Positions 53,252 through 62,850 of a stretch of DNA of 64,000 bases are shown piece after piece; the first letter of the stretch is position 1, and every line of letters begins with the position of its first letter. The stretch is from Halichondria panicea (Eukaryota > Porifera > Demospongiae > Suberitida > Halichondriidae): contig NC_087377.1 in assembly GCF_963675165.1 (NCBI RefSeq), positions 7,891,122-7,955,121 of the forward strand, written 5' to 3'. The position numbers were made by a program, and so were the translations under genes. Below the pieces are notes generated by a model. It was not told where the DNA came from, searched no databases, and worked only from the letters and a program-made list of their open reading frames with translations.

Positions 53252-56200
53252 GTGAGTACAGTATATTAAATAGCTTAGTATAAATTAATATGCAGCACTT
53301 GCATGTGCCGAGAATGATCGAATGCATTAAGCAATCTATCTAATTTTATAATTATGCATGTATGCTACTTTAAAAGTGTATGTTTGTCAACTAGTAAGAG
53401 TATTTTGTCATCTTCTTACAGTGCTGGTACTTGACCTCAGACCAGTTGGTGTTGTTAGTGAATCCAATGGCACGGTGGACACCTGTATCTATGTTTGTGA
53501 TGGCCAACTGAAGAGAAATTCCTCCATCATTGTCAGCTTCTGGAATGGAACTGCTCAATGTGAGTACATTTCTTATTATGCTTGTACATTATGGCTGGGG
53601 TGAAAATTCATGTCTTAGGTTCTTAAAACTATGCATACACATGTACATGTATCTATAGGCTCAAAAAGGTATAATCAAGGGTTTCTCCTACTTTGATTGT
53701 TTTGTCGTAAGATTTGTAGCTACATATTAATTTGTCAAATTGTTCTCTATGCTTATCTGTGCAGCAGGAATGTCTCGATTTAATGCTTGTTCACCCTATG
53801 TTACTCTAGACCCAGCAGACTTCGCCAGGCCTCTTCTAACTGAAGAAGTGGTTCTCAGGCCAAACAACACTGGGTCAGACCTCTGTTTCTCAGTGGAGGT
53901 GGTGGATGACCGTGTGTACGAGGAGTTAGAGTATCTCCAGGTGGCTCTGTCTACTGAGGATGAATCTGTACAGTTTAAGGAATCATCTGTTACACTGGAT
54001 ATTGTGGACAATGACTGTGAGTGTATGTATATCCATATGCATAATTATTATTATTATAGTGAAGATTGTATATAATAATTTTTTTATGCTGTATTGCTGT
54101 TTTTGTCAGTTAGCCTATGAAATGAAGAATGGCTCGATCCGAATTAGTTTGTGATTGTAATCATCGCCACAAACACAATGAAACCTACTCGATATACATT
54201 AATTGTATCTGCTACGCTAAACTTCTTAACTTTGTCATCCCCAGGTGTTAACATTACCCTATCCCGTGAGCTGTATGCTGTATCTGAGAGAGATGGTTTT
54301 GTGGAGGTATGCGTGAGTCTGGAGGGAGAGACGGAGGTCACAGTCGAGGCATCTGTCTTCACCATAGCAGGATCTGCTCAAGCTGAATAATTATTATCAG
54401 TGTATAAATCAAGGGCCTAGTGCGTGATATACATACTGTGTTCTACGCCTATACTACTTAAGTCTGCTCAGTAATTATTAGTGGAGGATTAGCAATTACT
54501 TTAGTACCAGTGTATACTATAGCTAACCAATTGTACTTCGCGACTGTTATGCACTATCGTTCAAAGCATGGTTTCCTTCCTACACATGCACAGCTGTGGC
54601 TGACTTCACTTTCGGTGACACTGACCTGGGATCATCTCTTCTGTTTAGTGGTCCGGGTGAGCAGTGTCTCAACCTCACCATCCAAATGGACTCTGCACTA
54701 GAGACCAACGAAGACTTCTATGTAGTGCTGCTCTCACAGCAACTAGCTGTTAAAGTGCTCCAGAGGTCCGCTCAAGTCATCATCTTAGACACACCAGGTA
54801 AGATGCACAATTGTATGCGCAATGTAACTGCACCGCGAAGAACATTACAGAAGTTGAATTTTTATGTCAAGTATAGTTATAAATATGTATCCCATCACTT
54901 CAGGAAATTTGTTGAGGGAATAAACACCTTGATCGGCGTTTAATGTCTACAATTTATTCAGTAGAGGGATTGATTTACTAAGAACAGAGCGGTATTTCAA
55001 ATAATTGTGTATATATGCCTTTATTTTTCTAATAATTATCAATGCTATCCGTCTCCAGTTGTGACGGTGGCGTTCCAGAAGACCAGGCTGGAGTTGCCTG
55101 AGGAGGAGTCTGGAGAAGGGACGGTGTTCCAAGTGTGTGTGGAGGTGCTCTCTCCTGGGATCCTCGAGAGACCAGTGGACGTCTACCTCACTCTGGAGGA
55201 GGGTTCCGCTACTGGTGAGGGTCTGATAACAAGTCTGTATGTCACAGCAAACCTAATTATGGAAATCACAAATCTACACATCAGCGCATTAGCTTATTTG
55301 AATGGGTTGTGAGTAAGTTTGCTCCTTCCAATGACTTCTCCCCTCCATAGCTGATGTTGACTACGTGGACACACAAGAGGTAAACATAGTGGGTCTCACC
55401 ATCACCACACCCCTCCCCTCTGGTCGACGGAGGCGCATGCAACGGCTCACCATTTGTCCAGTGCACTAATCTCAGTCTCCTGGCTGACTCCATTGTGGAG
55501 GAGGATGAGAGCTTCAGTGTGATTCTGGGCTCCTCTGACAATGGGGTCGGTGTGGACCCCACTCCCCTCACCGTGGTCATACTGAACAATGACTGTGAGT
55601 GCTTTGAGGGCTATATAGTGCTGTATGTACATATTATATGTATGCAGTTATGTTTTGAGCGGTATTCTTTATTTCCTGTTTCGGTAGAGAGTGTATGCTT
55701 AATTATGTGATTAACTGAAACCTACCTGTGCGTGCAATGTTGACTATAATTTTTATTAGACTGTGCAATTAGTGGTTGCCTTTCACTTCGGACAACTTTA
55801 CTTGCTTTCCCAACTAGCTAATTATATTGTTGTGTGTTTGATCGACATTTTCTTGCTTATAGTTGCGAATGTATCTCTGGAGCTTGCTAATTACACTGTG
55901 GGGGAGGATGACGGGTACGTGACTGTGTGTGCCTCTCTGGAGGGGGTCTTGGAAAGGATCATCATCGTCAATATGACCACCACTGAGGACTCAGCACTTG
56001 GTGAGTCTCTTTATAATTATAGTCCTTATATAGACCATGCTACATGTAGCTCATATACGTGTGTCAATAAACTAGATACATTTTTCTGTCATAATATAGC
56101 AATATAACATTAGCAAAAACCAGGTCTGTATATAGGTTTTCCCCCACCCAGCCAACAGTGACTACTCTGCTCTCACAGACTACCCTCTTGAGTTCTCCGC

Positions 56201-59200
56201 AAGTGTGGACACTGCTTGTGTGAATGTCTCCATCTTGGAGGAGGACATCGTTGAGCCTGACCAAGTGTTCCAAATATATCTAGCCAGCTATGATCCAGTT
56301 ATCCTCACTCCCAATTCATCAGCCTCTGTGACCATTCTGGATAATGATGGTGAGTCAATTCCCATGGGGTGTCATGCATTTACATACACGTATAATTATT
56401 GATGCACACAATTAATTAAAGCAAACCCTGCACATTCAAACATGTGCATACCAGTCCTATATATATACTTTGTGGTAAATTACATGGCCATGATGCGTAC
56501 TATGTATTAATTGTCAAATTGATTTGCTAGATCTGTTTTCACATACATCTCTTATAATTCAGTGCTAGGTATTGGTCTCAGCTCAGCATCAGTGATGGCT
56601 AGTGAGGTGGCATCTCCTCTCTCTGTTGCCGTAGTGATTTTATCTGGCAGTCTGGAACTAGATGTCACTGTCAGTGTGGCAGCATTCAGTTGGGTCAATG
56701 ACACTGCCACTGAAGGTGAAGGGAGATACGTGTGTGTCTATAGTGTCTGATGTTGAGATAATATAGTTACATTGACCAGTATATTCCTCAGCAAGTGTGT
56801 ATAGTATCCAGTTTTTACTCGAGTGTATAAATAATTCGTAGTCAAAAATTTCTTATGATGTATAAATGTTGACACAGATTTCGACTATCGGTCATTGAAC
56901 AAAACCATCACCTTCCCTTCTGGGTCAGGGGTGGGCTCCATGGAAACCTTTGATGTCATCATTATTAACGACATCATTGTAGAAGAATTGCTTGAAACAT
57001 TCACACTGAGGCTGACCACACCCACTGGAGCACCTGTTGCCGTGATCGAACTGGAGGTGGCCACTGCATTCATACAAGAGGACCTTACTGACAGTGAGTT
57101 GTCAACTCAGTGTGTGTTATTCATGACATGAGGCTTGCAGGGGTCAGGATTAACTTGCCGCAGGAAGGCTGCACAATAAATGCCTAAACAGCTTGATGGT
57201 TGTACAACATATCTGCGACTCTGTGACGGGATAATGTACATGCATGCAGTCCCTCATTTGCCAATTCCCACGTGTAATTCAACTGTCCTTCTCCCCGGCA
57301 GTGTTGGACTACATTGATATCTCTACCACCCTCACATTCTCTTCCGGCACCTCGAGTGCCTGTGTGCAGTTATCGACCATTGATGACAGTACGTACGAAT
57401 CTACAGAAGGGTTGAGTGTAGAGCTGGAGTCCACTGACTCCCAAGTCACTGTAGCCACTCCCTCCGTACTCGTCACTATAGTGGACAATGATGATGGTCA
57501 GTAGTAACAACAGAGCTTCAATGTACATGTACAGTATTTTATTATATACAACACAATTAACCGTACTTGTGCTAGTTATAAATGTATCCCACATGTGTAG
57601 AACTTTTAGTGACAGTACTATACTCAATCTAGATCATGTTTGCCATAAATACTGCAATTTGATTGGCTAAAGGAAGTGTTCTATCCAACTTAGAAAATCA
57701 TGTACTTATTTAGAAAATAATGTACTTACTTAGAAAATCATGTACAGTAGAACCTCGATTATCCGGACACCTTGGTTCCAGAAGCAGGCCGGATAAGTGA
57801 ATATGCCGGATAATCGAATAGATAAACCACGCCTTGATCCACCCACTTTATTGATGAACAGCAGTGCCACATGTTGTCTGCGCATGCGCAAAAGAAAAGC
57901 AGGCATGTCTCCATGGTAACTGCTGCACCGCGCATGCGCATTTGAGGGACACGCCCATTTTCTGAATTATGTAATCTGATTAAAAAGAAAACTGCCAAGC
58001 CGGATAATCGAGGTTCCGGATAATCGAGGGCCGGATAATCGAGGTTCTACTGTACTTCACTTAGAAAATCATGTAGCAAAGATTAGATAAGAACATTCAA
58101 ATCTGATTGGCTAAATACTCATGGGTTGCTATGATCTAGACACTGTTTAGGAAGTTTCCACATGATTTAGAAGTCCTCAGGGCTAGTAGAACCCTCACTG
58201 CGTTCGGGATACTACAACTAGCCCTTTGGGCTTCTAAATCATGTAGAAACTTCCTAAACAGTGTCTAACTATTATATATACACTACCAAATAAGAGTCAA
58301 GTTATGTACATAATTATGTAGTTTTGCTTAAATGCCAGAAGTGCAAGATCGTTTATTTTCACTATTTTCTCTCCCCCTGCATGTAGTTGTGCTTTCCCTG
58401 TCTGCCCCTGAGTCTGTGTGTGAAGGAGGTGGTGTCGTGCAGATCTGCGTCACCTTGGAGACTGACATTGAGAGAGATGTGGAAGCTACCATAGACCGCT
58501 GATGCATTCGCAATTGGTAAATCCTATTGGTACAATGCTATAAAAGCGTTGAGGTATCAACTGTTTATTTGTTGGGAGGGCTATCCATACTAATTATTAC
58601 TGGTACTGTATACACAATAGATGCACAGTAATAGGCATACTCTGGTTACTGAAGGCCTATATACACACGTCGTTGCATGCATTATAATTATGCACAGCTT
58701 ATACATTATTCCCCCTTACATATACTCCCAGATTCTGAAGATTACCAGAGTATTACCATCACCTACTCCTACTCCGCCCCCCTATCTTCCCCCCTTACCA
58801 ACTGCACACTAGTGACAATACTCGACAATGACATTATCGAGCCATGTGAAGACTTCAGGGCCAACCTTAGCTCACCCTCTGAGAGAGCGGTGCTCAGTCC
58901 AAGCTCACTTAGTATCATCATTCATGATGATGAAGGTAAGGGGGGCTATTTTAAGCAATGATGAGGTGTTAATGTTTCCTCGTGCATGTATTCTGGAAAT
59001 AGTGGTCATTATTTGTTATTTTGTTTCTAAGGCACCCATTCTAATGCTCCAATTTGGTATGTAAGTATTAATAATTATTCTCTTCAAAGGTCACATCTAT
59101 ATAATTATTTGGATGTGTGCCAAATATGTACATAATGATATAGGCTCAAATTGTTTATCCTGACTTGATCAGTATTAAATTGCTCTGCATGTATATGCAG

Positions 59201-60837
59201 AGAGAGTTCAAAACAGCCAATTTGCTATTCACCTGTCCCTACTTGTATGTAGACATCACCTCCCCTCTGTTGTTGTTCAACAACTCACCTCAAATCAGTG
59301 GGAGCGATCTGACAGCCTACTACAACTTGACGGGCTGTGCCAGGGTCACTTGTGAGGTCAGGAATCAACAAGATTGTGAGTTCTTATAAATTAATACAAT
59401 ACAGTATAGGACGTGTCGTTTACACCAATTTTAATCATTAAATGTTAGTGCATGAAGTCTAATAAGCTTTGCAAATACCAGTTACGGTATACTGCTGTCA
59501 CAATAATTATTTATAGTATAATGTCGTTCAATAACTGTCAATAACTGGAGTTATTGAACTCTGATAGATGTAAAAGTGCACTGACTTATAAAAACTGCTA
59601 CAAAATGTTCCAGGTATACAATACCTAAAAGTATTGGCATCTAGAAGGTTCTACATCTATTAATATTTTGCCAAGGTTCTAGTGATTTTCTAAATAAAAT
59701 TCCTATAGTATATAATAGTGTATGCATGATTGTAATAACACTCTGTTCCGCAGGTTCTCAACCTGTCGGTAGTTTTGAGGGTGTGTGGTTTGGACAGAAT
59801 GCGATCAATAGGAGGATACTGCGACAGTTTGCTATTATCGTGGATGCATACTGTCCCAACCAAATAGTCCCAGTGTTCGAAGACAGGCCAATCAGAGGTG
59901 GTGAGTCTTTCAGTTAACAGTCACTCAGTAAGATACTGTACGTAATATAGGTGATGCAAAGACTGTACATGCATGTACTATGATTCAGTATTTATGAAGA
60001 TGCATTCTGTCTGTTCTGAGACTCTCCAACTTATACAGATAATACTCAGTGCAGTCAGCACTTCACTGACCAACAGTATGAGTTTGACCCCGTCTCTGGA
60101 AATGTGACTGTGGAGTGGGAGGGAACTGGACCCGATGTAACTGTTCAAGTTAGCCAGTTTATGTGCAGGTTACCTAATACAGACACATTTTCGTGTAAGT
60201 TCAGAAGAAAAACTGACTTTAGTCTGGGTATAAGTAACCGTATAGCGAGTAATTATTTTTGTATGGTGGATTTTCGTATTGTAGAGTCATCTGAAAATTG
60301 ATCTACCTAACCGCAATAGGTTCTACGTCACTAGAGTTGTATAAATATTCAAAATATTTAATTGGATATATATAATTATATAGTTGGTACAAAAATGTCC
60401 ACTATAACGAACCCGCTATATACCGATATAGCGTGTAATTTTCGTGGGGCAAAATATTCGTGGTTTTCGTGGTTGGTGGTCTGACCACGAATATTTTACC
60501 CACGAATGAAGCGACCTTGCCTACCTTACCTGCAGTGCAAGCTCCAACCACGAAAATATTACCTACAAAATGTCTCAATATTGCTGAACCACGAATATTT
60601 TGTCCCCCGAAAATTACCCGCTATACGGTAGTATAATTTTGTGTAGTGCATAATTATAAATCATAAAATAACCGTATTGCTTTGTGATCACGTTATTTCG
60701 TATTTTCACCCAATAAAGGTGTTAGTCCCCTTGTTATCACCGGTCTGTCCTCTGGAAGCCACACCCTCTTAGTCACACCAGTGGGAATCAGTGGGTGTAC
60801 AAGGATGGTCACTAGGAGCTTACTCATAACCATCTGA
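52720..60837 (+). CDS. multi Calx-beta extracellular protein, phase-1 exon array, damaged
   Basis: Nineteen exons read as alternating first and second halves of Calx-beta domains (calcium-binding beta sandwiches), then four C-terminal exons. Exons: 52720-52850, 53048-53251, 53422-53559, 53765-54016, 54245-54382, 54594-54797, 55059-55214, 55351-55594, 55863-56000, 56152-56349, 56563-56715, 56878-57093, 57302-57496, 58387-58516, 58732-58935, 59205-59375, 59754-59900, 60039-60194, 60719-60837. Second halves end in the typical VTILDND or VTIQDDD. Every junction is phase 1. The last exons give an Ig-like strand pair (FMCRLP...SPLVITGLSSGSHTLLV) and a stop, with no membrane span. Damage: single-base frame errors in the exons at 52720, 55351 and 58387, and CT in place of a GT donor at 54383. 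It may be a pseudogene or contain assembly errors. No start was found. Confidence 0.65.
53422..54016 (+). other. Calx-beta domain 2 (two exons)
   Basis: VLVLDLRPVGVVSESNGTVD starts the first half. The second half runs YVTLDPADFARPLL to VTLDIVDNDC. Both exons are intact and in phase. Confidence 0.75.
54245..54797 (+). other. Calx-beta domain 3 (two exons, donor damaged)
   Basis: First half VNITLSRELYAVSERDGFVE to SVFTIAGSAQ. Second half ADFTFGDTDLGSSLLFSGPG to AQVIILDTPG. Exon length fits phase 1 if the exon ends at 54382, but the next bases are CTGAAT instead of GTGAAT, so normal splicing should fail. Confidence 0.65.
55059..55594 (+). other. Calx-beta domain 4 (two exons, frameshift)
   Basis: First half VTVAFQKTRLELPEEESGEG, intact. 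Second half starts ADVDYVDTQEVNIVGLTITT and ends TPLTVVILNNDC, but the exon is one base too long, with the slip between about 55420 and 55445. Confidence 0.65.
55863..56349 (+). other. Calx-beta domain 5 (two exons)
   Basis: ANVSLELANYTVGEDDGYVT opens the first half. The second ends ASVTILDNDG. Intact and in phase. Confidence 0.75.
56563..57093 (+). other. Calx-beta domain 6 (two exons)
   Basis: LGIGLSSASVMASEVASPLS starts the first half. The second half is FDYRSLNKTITFPSGSGVGS to ATAFIQEDLTD, with a less typical end than its neighbours. Intact and in phase. Confidence 0.7.
57302..57496 (+). other. orphan Calx-beta second half (duplicated exon)
   Basis: DYIDISTTLTFSSGTSSACV to VLVTIVDNDDG. 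It follows another second half directly, with no first half between, so one exon has been lost or this exon was inserted. Decayed copies lie at 41950 and 62179. Confidence 0.75.
57745..58052. mobile_element. pogo/Tigger-type MITE
   Basis: Ends CAGTAGAACCTCGATTATCC and its reverse complement match the well-known CAGT-AACCTC-ATTATCCG termini of pogo-like Tc1/mariner elements. TA flanks both ends. It is non-coding and nested in the compound repeat. Confidence 0.85.
58138..58265. repeat. long foldback hairpin
   Basis: GACACTGTTTAGGAAGTTTC at the left and GAAACTTCCTAAACAGTGTC at the right pair. The pairing continues inward through CATGATTTAGAAG and AGGGCTAGTAG to a loop of about 20 bases. A shorter version lies at 17402-17459. 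Confidence 0.75.
58387..58935 (+). other. Calx-beta domain 7 (two exons, frameshift)
   Basis: First half LSLSAPESVCEGGGVVQICV continues to VEATIDR and a stop; the exon is one base too long near 58490-58500. Second half SEDYQSITITYSYSAPLSSP to SLSIIIHDDEG is intact. Confidence 0.65.
59205..60837 (+). other. C-terminal four-exon cassette of the Calx-beta gene
   Basis: Four in-phase exons: LYVDITSPLLLFNNSPQISG; SFEGVWFGQNAINRRILRQF with DAYCPNQIVPVFEDRPIRG; FTDQQYEFDPVSGNVTVEWE; and SPLVITGLSSGSHTLLVTPV with a stop. The final two pair as an Ig-like fold of the kind CxLD...CTSPxxxxGLxxGxHxFxV known in many extracellular proteins. The earlier two are unassigned. This is the intact version of 40035-41494. 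Confidence 0.7.
60423..60628. mobile_element. CCGTATAGCGGGTA-type MITE, copy 2, in the last intron
   Basis: CCGATATAGCGTGTAATTTT at the left, AAAATTACCCGCTATACGG at the right, and TA on both sides. ATATTCGTGGTT appears inside as subterminal repeats. Confidence 0.75.
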
Positions 60838-62170
60838 ACAGTTATTCAGGACATTTTAATGCTGACATACGTGTGTGCTCCTATATTCATATAATGCCTT
60901 AGATTATAATTATCGACAATTTAAAGACAAATAGATAAACATCATAGCTACTATTGAATAAAAATGTTTTCTTTATTGTCAAGTTGACTGAATGTTTTGC
61001 ATTTTGTGCGTTGTGAATGTAACCCCCTTGCTGCCTTACAGGATCGACACCTTGTTCTCGACACAGTCTTTTTTGTCAGCTGAAACACAACTGCATGAGT
61101 GAGAGAGAGAGAGGGAGGGGTAAATAATTATGGTAAACAAGATAAAAATCAATGGCCAAAAAAATCTGTGTGACTAAAATATAATTGTTTAGTTAATGAT
61201 CTTTACCCACAATAACAGCTTGGAACTTGCACTTGAATGTTCCTTCTCCTTGACAATGGTTCTGTGTTGGTTTTGTAGATCTTGCCTCTATCTCATCTCA
61301 TGGATTGGAGTGTGACACAGTGACATTGATCAGCTTGTCTCAAATCCCTGTATCAAAAGGACTTGTATGTTTGCCGTATAAACTCAGTGCGACATCTTCA
61401 CATAATTATAGGCCTACCATTGACTAGTTGATGTGAGCCTCTATAATTGGCAAGGTATTATACGGGTGTAATACAGTGGAATCTCCATAAAACAGATGCC
61501 ATTAATTGCGGGACAGCCTTTTGGCCGCTTCATAGAGAGGTGGTTCTTGTTAGAGTTTCGATTGCCAACCACATGTATAATATTGAGTAAATTCTGCTAA
61601 AAATGTCTTGGAACTTTGCTAACTGTTTTTCTAGTTTATATTCATGTTCTGATTCTGGGAGGTTATTTGTTAAAGTTGCTTGTTATACAGAGTAGAGAGG
61701 TGGCCGCTCCTGAGAGGTTGCTTTTACATTGTAGTTTCAATCTCTAGACCTGAGCGCTTGGCCGTTTTATAGCGTGTGGTGCTCTTCAGATGTGTTCGTT
61801 ATATTAATGAAGGTTCCAATGCATTTTGTTCTTTCATATACATGTAGTCATTATAGGCTTGGGTACGTGGCTGCGAGTATTAATAGCTGGGTAGTATTTT
61901 CTGCAATACTGTATCGACTACAGAGTTCAATAACTATGATGGAACCATGAAAGACTGTATAATAAGCCATTAATTGAGGTTTGATTCACTCACTGTACTG
62001 CAGAGGATAAACTTGCCGCAGGAAAGCTGCATAATACATTCAAACAATGCCCAAACAGCTTGATTTTAAATTTTGTTGTACTACATATCTGCGACTCTGT
62101 GACAGGATACATGTACATGCATGCAGTCCCTTATTTTCCATTTCCCATGTGTAATTGAACTGTCTATCTC
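60838..62170. other. 3' flank and decayed duplicated segment
   Basis: AATAAA (60957-60962) could serve the Calx-beta gene. GTTAATGATCTTTACCCA (61193) and GGATTGGAGTGTGACAC (about 61303) match positions near 41697, 51466 and 62666, and about 61990-62170 matches 57130-57300 (ACTTGCCGCAGGAA, CATATCTGCGACTCTGTGAC). No open exon chain was found. Confidence 0.5.
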
Positions 62171-62178
62171 CCCAGCAG

Positions 62179-62400
62179 TGTTGGACTACATTGATCTCTC
62201 CACCACCCTCACATTCTCTGCCGAGTGCTGGCACCTCGGGTGCCTGTGTGCAATTATCAACTATGGATGTACGTAGGAGTCTAGATCTACAGAAAGGTTG
62301 AGTGTAGAGCTGCATGGAGTCCACCCCAAGTCACTGTATAGCCACTCCCTCCATAACTCGTCACTCTAATGGACAATAATTATGATGATGGTCAGTGACG
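62179..62400 (+). pseudogene. decayed Calx-beta half-domain exon, copy C
   Basis: Matches 57302-57496 from TGTTGGACTACATTGATCTC to the GGTCAGT donor, but has insertions (GAGTGCTGGCACC, ATTATGATGATGG), deletions near 62265-62330, and stops. It is non-functional. Confidence 0.7.
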
Positions 62401-62659
62401 GAGCTTCAATGTACACGTATTACATTATGTTGTAGTATATAATACGTTGCAGTATAGGCTTAACTATAATTATACTATAATAATTTTATAGTCAGGGTGT
62501 CATACATGCAGGGGGAAGGGGATATCCCCCTCCCCTAAAATTTACATTCAGGTTACTATAGTTGTATGGCTGAGTTTCCATAGCTGGCAATGTTACAGGA
62601 AATTGTCAGTTACTTTTCAAAATCATGCCCAAAATCCTGGTAACACACTAAAGTATAAT

Positions 62660-62850
62660 TGTTTTGTTAATGATCTTTACCCACATGAATTAATTCTGTT
62701 TCTTCTCCTTAACAGCTAGTGGTCCGATGTTGTGTTTGTGGATCCTCTATCCGGATTGAAGTGTATGTACTGACATTAATTGATCAGCTTGTCTCCAATC
62801 CCTGGATCAACAGGTCGTTCTACTTGCCGTATAAACTCAGTAGATTATTA
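62660..62850 (+). pseudogene. fourth copy of the duplicated intergenic landmark
   Basis: GTTAATGATCTTTACCCA-like sequence is followed by TGGTCCGATGTTGTGTTTGT and CAGCTTGTCTCCAATCCCTG, as at 41697-41825. It may contain a former exon behind CTCCTTAACAG; the ORF through it has no recognisable domain. Confidence 0.4.

Larger units (their letters stand above)
57635..58265. mobile_element. compound inverted-repeat element, copy 2, in an intron
   Basis: Shares ATTTGATTGGCTAAAGGAAG, the TTAGAAAATCATGTACTT repeats and AAGATTAGATAAGAACATTC with 16580-17450, but has a different middle (a pogo-type MITE) and a longer terminal foldback. Confidence 0.65.

Noticed and set aside
59165-59204. Acceptor at 59199-59200 for the C-terminal cassette
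   Set aside because: It would put the exon in the wrong frame; the AG at 59203-59204 gives the phase-1 join and the open frame.
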